Notes: generated from the letters alone by a model not told the origin. A stretch of DNA of 64,000 nucleotides from Chroococcidiopsis sp. CCMEE 29 (GCF_023558375.1 NZ_CP083761.1:3832501-3896500), one strand, 5' to 3'. Positions 53,193 through 63,382 are shown, counted from the stretch's first letter. Made by a program: numbers and translations.

Positions 53193-54764
53193 ATGACTTT
53201 TTCAGGTTTGGCAATGACTGTTGAACAAGCGCTAGAAATTATTGAAACCATTTTAGAGCAAGAATGCTTAAGCAAAGTTCAGCAGATAGTGTTTCGGCAC
53301 TCTTGGTTAGGACAGACTTACCAAGAAATTGCCACAAACTATGGTTATGAAGTTGGTTATCTAGCAGACGTTGGTTCCAAGCTTTGGCAGTTACTCTCAA
53401 AGTCATTTGGCAAGAAGGTTACCAAAAATAATATCCACGCAGTCTTTAAGCAGCAATACATTGCAATGCATGCCGCTGCGCGCACGCCTAGAGCCTATGC
53501 AGGAGAATTTCCACAGGTTCAAGGAAGTTTCCCTAACCTCTTAACTGCTCAACGGAGTGCAACTAAACAGCGCCAAGATTGGGGAGAGGAAGTTGATGTA
53601 TCTATTTTTTATGGACGCCCAGCAGAACTCGTCACTCTGCAGCAATGGATTGGGCAGGATCGTTGCCGCTTGGTAGCAATATTGGGGATGGGAGGGATTG
53701 GCAAAACCGCTCTGGCTGCGAAACTGGCACAACAACTTCAACAGCAGTTTAAGTGCCTGATTTGGCGATCGCTGCGTAATGCTCCACCTGTCAAAGACCT
53801 GCTCACAGATTTAATCCTATTCCTCTCTCACCAACAAGAAGTTAATCTACCAGAAACTATAGATGGTCTAATCTCGCGCTTGATGGAGTATCTACGCTCC
53901 TCTCGCTGTCTGTTGGTTTTAGATAATACTGAATCGATTTTCCAAAGTGGCGAACTGGCTGGACGCTATCGCCCAGGCTATGAGGGATACGGTCAATTGC
54001 TACGACGAGTGGCAGATGAGTGCCACCAAAGTTGTCTGGTATTAACTAGTCGAGAGAAACCAATAGGGTTAACAGGTAAGGAAGGCATAACTTTACCCGT
54101 GCGATCGCTGCAAGTAAATGGATTGGGGCATAAAGAAGCACAGGAAATCTTCAAAGCTAAAGGTCTAGATTTGCCAGAGCATGAATATCGGGACTTGATT
54201 GGTTACTACACTGGTAATCCGTTGATTTTAAAAATCGCAGTAACCACGATTGAGTCCTTATTTGATGGAGATGCTTCCAGATTCTTGGCTCAGGGTACAG
54301 CGATCTTTGGCGGGATTTGGGAGATGTTAGACCAGCAGTTTCATCGCTTGTCAGTCTCAGAAAAGCAGGTGATGCATTGGCTGGCAATGAATCGCAAGTG
54401 GATGACATTGTCACAATTGCAAGAGTTTGGACCTCCACTGCGCGACCGAGAATTGCTTGAAGTGCTGGAGTCCCTGCTGCAGCGATCGCTGATTGAGAGA
54501 CAAGCAGACGGCTTTAGCCAACCGCCAATGATTATGGAGTACATGAGTGAGCGGTTAGTCAGTCAATCTTACAAAGAATATTGTGAAAAATGTGCCATCC
54601 AGGAAACACTGGGTCAAAAGTCATCTGAAAGCACAGACAAAGAACCATCTTCGGACGCCAACTCACTTGGCGCTCGAATCTGTAATAGACGTGTACTTAT
54701 TACAGTTAAGGACAAAACTAATTCTAAAAACCGGCTGAATCACCACTATCAAAATGGAAAGTGA
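53193..54764 (+). CDS. NB-ARC STAND NTPase, C-terminally short
   Basis: 523-residue protein (from ATG at 53193). N-terminal helix-turn-helix-like region (MTVEQALEIIETILEQE...GQTYQEIATNYGYEVGYL), NB-ARC domain with P-loop GMGGIGKTAL (K171), Walker B CLLVLDNTES and the GNPLILKI region, then a winged-helix part ending MIMEYMSERLVSQ. Larger relatives usually continue into WD40 or TPR sensor repeats; here the reading frame instead ends after a low-complexity, basic tail (SSESTDKEPSSDANS...NHHYQNGK). The frame is open to 53004 but that part is repeat-like. The alternative start at 53214 (MTVEQ) is also good. The protein may be a truncated, possibly inactive, member. Confidence 0.82.
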   Translation: MTFSGLAMTVEQALEIIETILEQECLSKVQQIVFRHSWLGQTYQEIATNYGYEVGYLADVGSKLWQLLSKSFGKKVTKNNIHAVFKQQYIAMHAAARTPRAYAGEFPQVQGSFPNLLTAQRSATKQRQDWGEEVDVSIFYGRPAELVTLQQWIGQDRCRLVAILGMGGIGKTALAAKLAQQLQQQFKCLIWRSLRNAPPVKDLLTDLILFLSHQQEVNLPETIDGLISRLMEYLRSSRCLLVLDNTESIFQSGELAGRYRPGYEGYGQLLRRVADECHQSCLVLTSREKPIGLTGKEGITLPVRSLQVNGLGHKEAQEIFKAKGLDLPEHEYRDLIGYYTGNPLILKIAVTTIESLFDGDASRFLAQGTAIFGGIWEMLDQQFHRLSVSEKQVMHWLAMNRKWMTLSQLQEFGPPLRDRELLEVLESLLQRSLIERQADGFSQPPMIMEYMSERLVSQSYKEYCEKCAIQETLGQKSSESTDKEPSSDANSLGARICNRRVLITVKDKTNSKNRLNHHYQNGK

Positions 54765-55200
54765 CGAGGAGCGCCACCGGCTGGCAGAAAAAGGGGTGAT
54801 GATTAAGAGGGGTCGGGTGTAGTTTTTTCTCTTAACCCTGACCCCCGATCCCTTTTTAGAGTGTCTAGCCTGCTGAGTGGCTGATGGCGAGGGAAAAAAT
54901 TGTATTGAACTGTACAGAAATCACCCGATTCGGTCAAAAAACATACAACTTATACAAGTTATACGTTAAGTCATACATGTTCCTAGACGCGATCGCAAAC
55001 ATGCCTTCCGCATACTTGTATAGACGTTTTTTATCTCTATCATTGCGGTCTAGGAGGATTTGGGGAATAAGGTGCGCTAAATAGATGCCCATCTTACGCT
55101 ATCTGAATGAGTGAAGATAATCTGACTGGTAGGTCTCAGCCCGCTCCTCATCCACGGCTTTGCAGTGTTTCTGTATTGACCAATCTACATAAGCCTTCCA
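54765..55200. other. 436-bp gap between NB-ARC and GT26 genes
   Basis: Contains GAGGGGTCGGGTG...CCCTGACCCCCGATCCC low-complexity DNA with partial inverted symmetry (TTAAGAG near 54804, CTCTTAA near 54830), the leader-like repeat copy B and about 170 bases with nothing recognised. A 66-codon open frame (54884-55084) is a by-product of the repeat. Confidence 0.5.
54942..55023 (+). repeat. Leader-like repeat, copy B
   Basis: CATACAACTTATACAAGTTATACGTTAAGTCATACATGTTCCTAGACGCGATCGCAAACATGCCTTCCGCATACTT-type sequence related to 53059-53136. It lies behind the shortened NB-ARC gene. Confidence 0.6.
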
Positions 55201-56037
55201 ATGAGAATTGACCACAAAAGCCAACTACCTACTCAGACACAGCCATATTGCCACAATCAGTTTCAGAATCATTTAGACAATCTAGAGCTTAAAGTTAAAA
55301 CTTTAAGCGTAATTGGCTTTCCAGTAGCTGCTTTACCCTTCGATGCACAAATAAAATTAATCTTGGAATGGGCTAGTAGCCAAGAAAGCAAGATCGTTTG
55401 TGTAGCTAACGTTCATATGCTCACAGAAGCTTATTGGCATCCAGAGTTCTCCTCTATTTTAAAAAGTGCAGATCTTGTTACTCCTGATGGAATGCCCTTA
55501 GTTTGGATGATGAAGCTAATGGGAGCACGCGAGCAAAACCGCGTGGCAGGGATGGATATTCTTTTGTCTTTGTGTCAGCTAGCTTCACTGCGAAACATTA
55601 GTGTCTTTTTCTTGGGTTCTGAGGCAACAATACTTGAGAGGATGAAAATGAAGTTAGAGCGTGAGTTTCCTGAACTGCAAATTGTAGGGATGGAACCACT
55701 GCCGTTTCGCCCTCTAACACGAGAAGAGGATGATGCCATCATCGAAAAAATTCATGCAAGTGGGGCTGGAATATTGTTAGTGTCATTGGGATGTCCTAAA
55801 CAAGAGTACTGGATGCATCAACACAAGGACAAAATCCAAGCGGTGATGATTGGATTGGGAGCAGTTTTCCCGCTTCTTGCAGGAGTCCACAAAAGAGCGC
55901 CCCTCTGGATAAGGGAATCAGGATTGGAGTGGTTTTATCGGCTAATTCAAGAGCCGCGTAGGCTCTGGATTCGTTACCTGAAGACGATCCCAGCTTTTAT
56001 TTGGCTAGCGTTAAAACAGCTACTAACTTCAAAATAG
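55201..56037 (+). CDS. WecG/TagA/CpsF family glycosyltransferase (GT26)
   Basis: 278-residue GT26 enzyme, adding an amino-sugar or similar residue to a lipid-linked acceptor in polysaccharide synthesis. Motifs VANVHMLTEAYWHPE, TPDGMPLVWMMKLMG, VSLGCPKQEYWM and APLWIRESGLEWFYRLIQEPRRLW are clear. It probably associates with the inner membrane. The long N-terminal lead of about 30 residues is untypical, so the start may be later (none obvious as ATG). First gene of the exopolysaccharide region. Confidence 0.92.
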   Translation: MRIDHKSQLPTQTQPYCHNQFQNHLDNLELKVKTLSVIGFPVAALPFDAQIKLILEWASSQESKIVCVANVHMLTEAYWHPEFSSILKSADLVTPDGMPLVWMMKLMGAREQNRVAGMDILLSLCQLASLRNISVFFLGSEATILERMKMKLEREFPELQIVGMEPLPFRPLTREEDDAIIEKIHASGAGILLVSLGCPKQEYWMHQHKDKIQAVMIGLGAVFPLLAGVHKRAPLWIRESGLEWFYRLIQEPRRLWIRYLKTIPAFIWLALKQLLTSK

Positions 56038-56154
56038 TAGTCCTAATCATTAATGAGCAATATCTGCTGTAATTAATGATTTAGAAGTTTAATCAAGCCA
56101 AGATTACTTGGCTTAGGTATCTATTTCTGGACTCAAATAATAGTTAAGAATTTT

Positions 56155-58371
56155 ATGCAATCCACAGAAAGTACAGAGTATATAGATCTTCAGCAGTACT
56201 GGTTGATTTTTAAACGGCGCTTGCTACCGGCTTCGGCTGTCTTAGGATTTGTGTTGTTACTCACAGCCTTGATTACCTTCTGGCAAAAACCTATTTATCA
56301 AGCACAAGGAAAGCTTTTGCTTAAACGGTCAGATACCTCTAGCTTGACAGGTTTAGGAAAAGAATTAGGACAAATAGATGCCCTAGCAAATTCCCCAGAC
56401 AGTAATATTCCTGCAAATACGCAGGCAGAGATTATTAGTTCTGCTGCATTTGCACAGAAGGTTATGACTGAACTCAACTTAAAAAATGAACAGGGTGAAC
56501 CCCTCAAACTCAAAGAGTTTCAGAACAGGCTTGAGGTACAAAACACTAAGGGGACGGATGTTATACAAATTTCTTACAAAAGTACTGTCCCTGAGGAAGC
56601 ACGGGCAGTAGTCAATCAATTGATGAATTTATACGTGCAACATAATATATTTACCAATCGAAGCCAAGCTGTCGCTGCACGAGAATTTATTGCAGCCCAA
56701 TTACCTAAAAGTAAGGCAAATGTTCAGCAAGCAGAAGCAGAGCTACGCGAGTTTAAAGAACAAAATAAAATTCTAGACTTAGAAAATGAAGCCAAATCAG
56801 CAGTAACAGTTATTTCTGATTTAGAAAGCCAAATCGGTAAAGCTCAAGTTGCCCTAGCAAATGCAAACTCGCGCTCCACAGCGCTCCAGAAAGAGATGGG
56901 CATGAACGCACAACAGGCTACGGTGGTAAATTCCTTAAGCCAGTCTCCTGGAGTGCAAAAAGCGCTGACAGACCTTCAAGAATTAGAAAGCCAGTTAGCA
57001 GTTGAGCGCAACCGCTTTCAGGAGAACTCCCCTGTAATTGAAAACCTAAAAAGCAAGGAAGCGTCTCTTAAAGCCGTACTTCAAGAGCGGATGCAAGGAG
57101 TTGTTGGAGATCGGCAGCAGTTGAACGATAACTTGCAAATTGGAGAGTTGCAACAAAAACTTACTGAAGAGTTTGTTAAATCAGAGGTGGAACGTGTTGT
57201 TTTGACTAATCAGCTGACTGCTTTAAACAATGTATACTCCAGCTATCAACAAAGAGCTAATGTAATACCTCAACTGCAACAACGCCAACAGGATTTAGCA
57301 CGGGACGTCGAAGCAGCTAGATCTACTTATGAAACTCTTTTGCAAAAGTTTCAAGAAGTACGAATTACAGAAAACCAAAATGTGGGTAACGCTCAAATAG
57401 TAGATACTGGTCGAGTTTTAGAAGCACCTGTTGCTCCCCGTAAACTCTTAAACTTTGGTGTGGGCGGTATTATAGGGGTCTTGCTGGCTGGATTCACCGC
57501 TCTTGCTTTAGATGCAAGAGACTCATCCGTCAAAACTGTTCGAGAAGCGCGAGAACTCTTGGGATATACCCTACTGGGAATTATCCCTAACTTTGAAAAA
57601 ATTGACAAAGCTGGCTCCCGTACTAGAAACCTAAAACAAGCTGTAACGAAGATTCCGGTTAAAGACACCCCCCGTTCCACGATCAGTGAAACCTACGGCA
57701 TGCTCTACGCCAATCTGAAGTTTCTAAGTTCAGATCAAGAGGTGAGAGTGATTACAATCACAAGCGCTGTTCCGAAAGAGGGTAAGTCCACAGTCTCGGC
57801 TAATCTGGCTTTAGCGATCGCTCAACTCGGTTTCAGAGTTTTGCTCGTAGATGCAGATATGCGTCGCCCCTCGCAACACGAGTTCTGGGAACGTTCCAAT
57901 GCTGTAGGACTGAGCAATGTCATTGTTGGACAGACTGACCTGAAAAGAGCGATCGCCCAGGTAATGCCAAATTTATATCTCCTCACTGCTGGGGTTATAC
58001 CTCCCAACCCTCTAGCTCTGCTTAATTCCAAGCGCATGGCTTCACTTGTTGAAGTTTTCTCTCAAAGCTACGATTTTGTGATCCTTGACACTCCTCCTCT
58101 CAATGCTGCGGCTGATGCCCGCATCTTAGGCGTAATGACTGATGGCATACTTATGGTAGTTCAGCCTCAGCTAGTTGATTCTGCTAGTGCTATCTCTGCT
58201 AAGGAGCTTTTGGAGCACTCGGGTGGAAATATCTTAGGTATGGTAGTCAATGGTCTGAACCCTGAAAACGAACCTGATAGCTACTTCTATGCCAAGGAAT
58301 ACCATAGTGAGCAGGATTTAACTGCTGTCAACGATAGTTTTAAGGTTGGTCAAGAGATTAATCGCTTCTGA
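56155..58371 (+). CDS. Wzz/BY-kinase polysaccharide co-polymerase
   Basis: 738-residue tyrosine autokinase controlling exopolysaccharide chain length and export. Wzz domain with an N-terminal membrane span (LLPASAVLGFVLLLTALITFW), a long periplasmic coiled coil (about 175-430), a second span (LLNFGVGGIIGVLLAGFTALAL), then the cytoplasmic kinase: Walker A PKEGKSTVSANLA (K544), Walker A' LLVDADMRRP, Walker B FVILDTPP. The C-terminal cluster has only a few tyrosines (SYFYAKEYH), fewer than in well-studied BY-kinases. It follows the GT26 gene by 117 bases. Confidence 0.93.
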   Translation: MQSTESTEYIDLQQYWLIFKRRLLPASAVLGFVLLLTALITFWQKPIYQAQGKLLLKRSDTSSLTGLGKELGQIDALANSPDSNIPANTQAEIISSAAFAQKVMTELNLKNEQGEPLKLKEFQNRLEVQNTKGTDVIQISYKSTVPEEARAVVNQLMNLYVQHNIFTNRSQAVAAREFIAAQLPKSKANVQQAEAELREFKEQNKILDLENEAKSAVTVISDLESQIGKAQVALANANSRSTALQKEMGMNAQQATVVNSLSQSPGVQKALTDLQELESQLAVERNRFQENSPVIENLKSKEASLKAVLQERMQGVVGDRQQLNDNLQIGELQQKLTEEFVKSEVERVVLTNQLTALNNVYSSYQQRANVIPQLQQRQQDLARDVEAARSTYETLLQKFQEVRITENQNVGNAQIVDTGRVLEAPVAPRKLLNFGVGGIIGVLLAGFTALALDARDSSVKTVREARELLGYTLLGIIPNFEKIDKAGSRTRNLKQAVTKIPVKDTPRSTISETYGMLYANLKFLSSDQEVRVITITSAVPKEGKSTVSANLALAIAQLGFRVLLVDADMRRPSQHEFWERSNAVGLSNVIVGQTDLKRAIAQVMPNLYLLTAGVIPPNPLALLNSKRMASLVEVFSQSYDFVILDTPPLNAAADARILGVMTDGILMVVQPQLVDSASAISAKELLEHSGGNILGMVVNGLNPENEPDSYFYAKEYHSEQDLTAVNDSFKVGQEINRF

Positions 58372-58411
58372 TTTCAACACAGTCAATTTTTGTCTTCCTA
58401 ATGTCATTCCA

Positions 58412-59554
58412 CTAGATAAGTTTGAGTAGCAAATTTTTTACAGTTCGCCCAGCTACCGTCCAATTGAGACGAGACTGATATTCGTTAAATGAGGATAAAG
58501 CTAGTTTTTCATACTCCGAGTAATCAGAAAACAAATTAGAAATGTAGGTACAATAGTCTGTAATGCTAGCCTCTTTCGTAAAAGTTTTTCCGTTTAAGTT
58601 ATCTTTAATCACAGTTGGTATTCCACCAACATCCGTGGTTAGACAAGGAACGCCGAAAGAATTCGCTTCACAAAAGACAATTGGACTACAGTCTGCTAAT
58701 GAAGGCAAGATTAAAAAGTGGGATTCAGCTAACAATTTACCTATTTTGCTTAGCCCTTCACTAGTGGATTTACTAATAAAACCCAAATCTTTAATAAAGC
58801 TAGAAAAAGGTTCATTTGTTATAGGACGACATCCAACTACTGTTAATTCAGTTTCTAAACCTATTTTGTTTAATTCTTTAGCCACCCCAAAAGCTATATC
58901 TCCTCCTTTTCTCTGCCAATTAACACCTAGAAATAATAGCCTACATCTATTTGAAGGTCGTGATTTAACTAATGTCTTGATATCATCAATATTCCGATTA
59001 CATTCAATGTTTGCTCCAAAAGGTACAACTTTTATCTTAGATGATTCAATTTGATAATTATTGATGGCTGTTTGAGCAGCCCATTCAGACGAATATATAG
59101 CTAATCTGCATCTTTCTAATGCGGCTTTTTCCATTTCATATCCATCCTGAAGTGTTTCTTTAGATAGGTTAGTAAACTCGGGATAAAAATCTACTAATCC
59201 ACTGAAGGTACAATCAGTCCAAAAAACAATTGGCTGGTTACATTCAAGATAAGCAATTGGGATTGAACCTGGACTAAACACTAAGTCTGAGTTAAGTTTA
59301 GATAGTTTAGTGGCAACTTGTTGAGCATAGTTTGTGAGGATTAAAGGATCTCTATCTCGTAAGTACCTTTTGGTAAGTAACTTGTTAGATAAATACTGTT
59401 TAGCCTTCAACGGTAATGAATATTTCTCTGTCAAAGAACCGATATACTCAAGTATCATAGACTGATTCTCAAGAGAGCGAGCCATGTAATAGCCAATTCC
59501 TGACCAATTCTTAATGTCTCTGGCATCGTAGGTAGTTACATAAGCTATTTTCAT
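58412..59554 (-). CDS. Glycosyltransferase family 4
   Basis: 380-residue GT-B enzyme, retaining type. C-terminal domain with LLFLGVNWQRKGGDIAF and the donor-binding E...ANSFGVPCLTTDVGGIP. N-terminal domain begins MKIAYVTTYDARDIKNWSGIGYYMAR. No membrane segments. It is on the opposite strand to its EPS neighbours. The sugar donor is unknown. Confidence 0.9.
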   Translation of the reverse strand: MKIAYVTTYDARDIKNWSGIGYYMARSLENQSMILEYIGSLTEKYSLPLKAKQYLSNKLLTKRYLRDRDPLILTNYAQQVATKLSKLNSDLVFSPGSIPIAYLECNQPIVFWTDCTFSGLVDFYPEFTNLSKETLQDGYEMEKAALERCRLAIYSSEWAAQTAINNYQIESSKIKVVPFGANIECNRNIDDIKTLVKSRPSNRCRLLFLGVNWQRKGGDIAFGVAKELNKIGLETELTVVGCRPITNEPFSSFIKDLGFISKSTSEGLSKIGKLLAESHFLILPSLADCSPIVFCEANSFGVPCLTTDVGGIPTVIKDNLNGKTFTKEASITDYCTYISNLFSDYSEYEKLALSSFNEYQSRLNWTVAGRTVKNLLLKLI

Positions 59555-59859
59555 AGGATTCTAGTTTGCTGTGGATATTACATCTAAAAGTAGATTAAAT
59601 TGTCTAATTATCAAAAGACAACGCCTAATCCCAATTAAACTAAATAAGAATGAAATACTTAAAATTTATTTGAGTTCTCAGCAATTTCCATGTTAGCATT
59701 ATTCAACATTTATGTTTAGTTAGTGTCGTCAATTCCACACCTAAATCTTTATTAGTTCATCTCTAATTTTATGCGACGATCTGAGATTATGAACAAGCTA
59801 GAATAGTGCTATTAGTTAAATTTTGATAATTATAATTATTGCTGCAGGTATACAAGATT
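59555..59859. other. 305-bp AT-rich divergent gap
   Basis: Separates the divergently transcribed GT4 and flippase genes. It is strongly AT-rich and must hold both promoters; no reliable boxes or hidden gene were found. Confidence 0.5.
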
Positions 59860-61125
59860 ATGAGTAAGTTTTTCCACCTTTGGCTAAAGCGTTACAGCCA
59901 AGTCAAATGGGTACTGGCAGATCAAATAATGGTCAGTGGGATGAACTTTTTAACAGGCGTCCTGCTAGCTCGGTTTTTAGGAGTAGAGAGCTATGGTCAG
60001 TTTGTTTTGCTATATGCGGTTCTACTTTATGTGAATGTCCTCCAGGTGGCGCTGATCATTGCACCGATGATCAGTATTGCACCACAAATCAGCTCAGATG
60101 CTGAACGAAATAAATATTTTAAAGGTCTTATTACCTTACAGCTCCTATCCAGCTTTATTCTAAGTATAATTATTTTTTCCGGGGGACAGGTAGTTGAAAA
60201 GCATTATCATTTGTGGAATGTAGATGTCAATATATTATTACCTTTAACAACAACTATCCTGTTTTTTCAACTGCAAGATTGGTTACGTCGCTATTATTTT
60301 GTTTGTCGCAAAGGTAAGGCTGTATTTATTAATGATGGCATCAGTTATGGTGGGCAAATTGCACTATTAATTTTGTTGTATCGGTTGGGATCATTAAGTA
60401 TCGCCAATGCTTTTTGGGCGATCGCACTTAGCTCAGCAATCGCATTTTTAATTGGCATACTGACGGAAAAAATCTGGCCTGTTTTAGGTTACGCTTTGCC
60501 AGCACTCAGGCGCAGTTGGCAGTTTGGACGCGATTTGTTACTTTCGGGGCAGATCTACTGGGCTAGCTCCCAGGGAATTCTAATTTTTGGTGCTACTATA
60601 CTGGGCGCAAAAGCAGCAGGTGGCATTCGAGCCGCCCAAAATATTGTAGGGCCGATCAATATTTTATTCCAAGGGATGGAAAATATAATTCCTATCCAGG
60701 CTGCACAGCATTACGGCCAACATCAGCTACCTGGATTAAAGAATTATCTAAAAAAAGTTAGCCTATTAGGTGGCTTACTACTAGCAGTACCTTGTGTAAT
60801 CATAGCCTGCTTCTCTCAACAGCTGATTGAACTGGCGTATGGAGAGTCCTACGCGGATTATGGTACATTGATCGTCTGGCAAGTAATTATCGCTTTTATT
60901 GGATTCTTTCGACTCCAGGCTTTCTATTTTTTCAGAACTATAGGTTGTACCAAAGAGATTTTATTAAACACTATCGTTGCATCTATAGTGGCATTTATCT
61001 TCACTGGAGTTTTTGTGTACAGATTGCAAGAAACAGGCATTATGCTGGCACTAGTATTTAGTGAAGCTGCTGGTCTGATTTTTGCGCTTAAGGCAGCACG
61101 CAAATATTTCGACAAAGTTAAATAA
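59860..61125 (+). CDS. Polysaccharide flippase (Wzx/PST type)
   Basis: 421-residue inner-membrane protein with about 12 predicted membrane segments and the N-terminal VLADQIMVSGMNFLTGVLLARFLGVESYGQF block typical of oligosaccharide flippases. It would move lipid-linked repeat units to the periplasm. The frame is open from TTG at 59839; ATG at 59860 (MSKFFHLW) is preferred. Confidence 0.9.
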   Translation: MSKFFHLWLKRYSQVKWVLADQIMVSGMNFLTGVLLARFLGVESYGQFVLLYAVLLYVNVLQVALIIAPMISIAPQISSDAERNKYFKGLITLQLLSSFILSIIIFSGGQVVEKHYHLWNVDVNILLPLTTTILFFQLQDWLRRYYFVCRKGKAVFINDGISYGGQIALLILLYRLGSLSIANAFWAIALSSAIAFLIGILTEKIWPVLGYALPALRRSWQFGRDLLLSGQIYWASSQGILIFGATILGAKAAGGIRAAQNIVGPINILFQGMENIIPIQAAQHYGQHQLPGLKNYLKKVSLLGGLLLAVPCVIIACFSQQLIELAYGESYADYGTLIVWQVIIAFIGFFRLQAFYFFRTIGCTKEILLNTIVASIVAFIFTGVFVYRLQETGIMLALVFSEAAGLIFALKAARKYFDKVK

Positions 61126-61146
61126 GCATGATTTTCTCAAAGCAAT

Positions 61147-61175
61147 AAGCAGTGAGGTATATTAACCCACTGCTT
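61147..61175. terminator. Hairpin after the flippase gene
   Basis: AAGCAGTG (61147-61154) and CACTGCTT (61168-61175) with a 13-base loop, 21 bases after the stop. There is no clear T-run. Confidence 0.35.
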
Positions 61176-61312
61176 CAAAATTGACTAAAGTTCATATTTT
61201 TACTGAACCGTTCGAGCCTAAAATTACTCTTAATTCAATGAGTTGTCAGGTTCTTTCTCTAATTCCCTGACCCCCGACCACTTCTGCGGTCAAATTGGGG
61301 ATGCCAGAGGAA

Positions 61313-63382
61313 TTACTTAAGCGGTGTACCGAACGACAATACTGTAACAGAATACGGAGCAACTTGCAGCGAGAAAGAGGACCCAACATTAGAAAGTGTA
61401 GTTTGAGCAATATCCGGCGAGCCACTTCTAGTCCGGGCTGCTTCGTCCTGAGGAATTCCATAAGAATACATAGTTGCAGCCGCGCTAGGTAAATACCCGG
61501 AAATAGCAATATTCGGATTGAAGGTGTCAGTAGGGCTTTTGTTGATAATCAGCAATGACAACGTCCCATTGGTACGCTTCACAGCATAAGCAGAAACAAG
61601 TGCATAGTTGCTTGTTACCTTGACCACCGTATCGCCCCCTCGGGCAAATTTAGAGAGCAGCTTAGCTATGTAAAAGGTGGGATAACGCTCATAGCCCGTG
61701 TTCTGCTGAGAGATGATGCCATAACCACCATACTGACGCCAACCGTAGAGAGACGGGCTGTTGTTTCCGTTCGTCTCCGGAGAGGAACGCATCAGCCACC
61801 ATACAAGCCCGCTCAGCTCTGTCTGGAGAGCCTGACCAATGCTATCTGCTAGAAACAGACCGTTGACAAGACTTGTCATCTGCTTACCCGTAGGTGTAGC
61901 CCAGACAGAGTTATGTTCAGTTGCAACAATTTCCACCTTGGTACTGGCGTCACCCAGGTAGTCAGAAAGCATCCCCCGCAAGTTTGCTACATCTACCGCC
62001 CAGCTCTGCGTTGATTGCAGAAGAGTTGCATCATTTTCCTGACCTGGACCGTTAATGTACTTATGGTAGATAACAAAGTCAGGCGTAACTCCTAACTGTT
62101 TCAGGGTGGAAAGCATTACCGGTGTCCATCCGTAATGGATTTTACCAGTCCTTAAGTTTTTAGCCGAGCGATCGGTGTAGTGTGCGTAGCTATCCTCGCC
62201 GTTTACTACCACAACCCCAACTTTTATGGTTGGGTCTACGGCCTTCATCTGGGAAATATAATCCTTTGCTCTCATCGCATAGGTGTAGGGGTCGTGGGGT
62301 CGAGAGTTTGTGTCGTACTCCCACTTTCCATATGACTCATTCCCAATTTCCCAATATTTAAAGCCATAGCCTTTGGTTTTATTTGAATATCTCACCCAGT
62401 TAGCTGCTTCAGTAGGCGTACCACTGCCGTAATTAACAGTGATAATGGCTTGATTGCCAGCCTGAAGAGTTCCGTTTGCAAAGGTATCGAAAGAAAGAGG
62501 TTGGGTCGTAGTCTGACCATTTTCGATTGTCTGGCTAGTTGCCCAGCGGTAGGTATCTGCAAGCGCACCTCCGGGGAAACGAAGGATTTTATTATCAAGC
62601 TCTTTAAGCAGTTTTGTATTGTCAGGACTAGTAAATGACGACTCCCATGCACCAGTATTAAGTCCAAAGAAACGGTTATCAACTGTGCGCCGGGTTTGCA
62701 ATGCATCTACACTAATATTTACCTTCGAAGGAGCCTGCACGGCTGTAAGCGAAATATCATCTAAGTAATACGTTGGGCTTGAGCCCCCACTTGTGTCCTT
62801 CAGGTAAAAACCGTCAAGATCGGGCTTTCCTGCAACACCCAATACATTAAGCGGAATCGTAATCTGTTGCCAGACTCCTGGCTGAAGAGGTGGAAGGCTA
62901 TAAGTGGGCTGATCTTTCCCGCTAAGAGTCGCTCCAAACAGAAGGCGCTGTCCCCCGCCTGAGCCACCATTAATCCAGAAGGTAAGCGCAGCATAACCGC
63001 TAGTATCAAAGGCAGCGTGATGAAGATAAATTCCTTCATATGGGGCAGCAGTGACGCTGATAGAATTTCTCCCACTACGAGCAATACTAGTGTTGCTATA
63101 GTTACGCTTAGCCCAGCCGTAGTCAATCCAACCGCTCACTAGCGAATCTCCGTAGATTGGTAGGTTAGCTGGTGCACTAACTGCTCTAGCGGGGAGAAAG
63201 AGAGCGTAAAAACTCAGAGCGACAAGAGAAGCTTTACTACCTCTGTAAAAAGACTTCAACAATCTGCTTGCAACTAGGTCTGTCCTCGGATGTGATCTAG
63301 GGGAAACCTTCGCCTTTTTTGCCAATAAGGATTTGTCTCTTCGCGAACTTGCGAAGAGCTCAGCCCATTCAATTACTTTCAT
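61313..63382 (-). CDS. Secreted glycoside hydrolase, alpha-L-arabinofuranosidase-like
   Basis: 689-residue exported enzyme. A long basic N-region and hydrophobic core (ASLVALSFYALFLPARAVSA, about 53-72) form a signal peptide or anchor. Then a jelly-roll carbohydrate-binding module (about 75-210) and a TIM-barrel catalytic domain with KILRFPGGALADTYRW, acid/base Glu in YWEIGNESYG and a likely nucleophile in VATEHNSVW; a beta-sandwich domain ends the protein. Motifs point to the GH51/GH44-like clan A hydrolases. It may trim the exopolysaccharide made by the neighbouring genes. Confidence 0.82.
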   Translation of the reverse strand: MKVIEWAELFASSRRDKSLLAKKAKVSPRSHPRTDLVASRLLKSFYRGSKASLVALSFYALFLPARAVSAPANLPIYGDSLVSGWIDYGWAKRNYSNTSIARSGRNSISVTAAPYEGIYLHHAAFDTSGYAALTFWINGGSGGGQRLLFGATLSGKDQPTYSLPPLQPGVWQQITIPLNVLGVAGKPDLDGFYLKDTSGGSSPTYYLDDISLTAVQAPSKVNISVDALQTRRTVDNRFFGLNTGAWESSFTSPDNTKLLKELDNKILRFPGGALADTYRWATSQTIENGQTTTQPLSFDTFANGTLQAGNQAIITVNYGSGTPTEAANWVRYSNKTKGYGFKYWEIGNESYGKWEYDTNSRPHDPYTYAMRAKDYISQMKAVDPTIKVGVVVVNGEDSYAHYTDRSAKNLRTGKIHYGWTPVMLSTLKQLGVTPDFVIYHKYINGPGQENDATLLQSTQSWAVDVANLRGMLSDYLGDASTKVEIVATEHNSVWATPTGKQMTSLVNGLFLADSIGQALQTELSGLVWWLMRSSPETNGNNSPSLYGWRQYGGYGIISQQNTGYERYPTFYIAKLLSKFARGGDTVVKVTSNYALVSAYAVKRTNGTLSLLIINKSPTDTFNPNIAISGYLPSAAATMYSYGIPQDEAARTRSGSPDIAQTTLSNVGSSFSLQVAPYSVTVLSFGTPLK

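Noticed and set aside
54884-55084. 66-codon frame after the NB-ARC gene
   Set aside because: Arises from leader-like repeat copy B; similar to the non-coding leader of the first copy.
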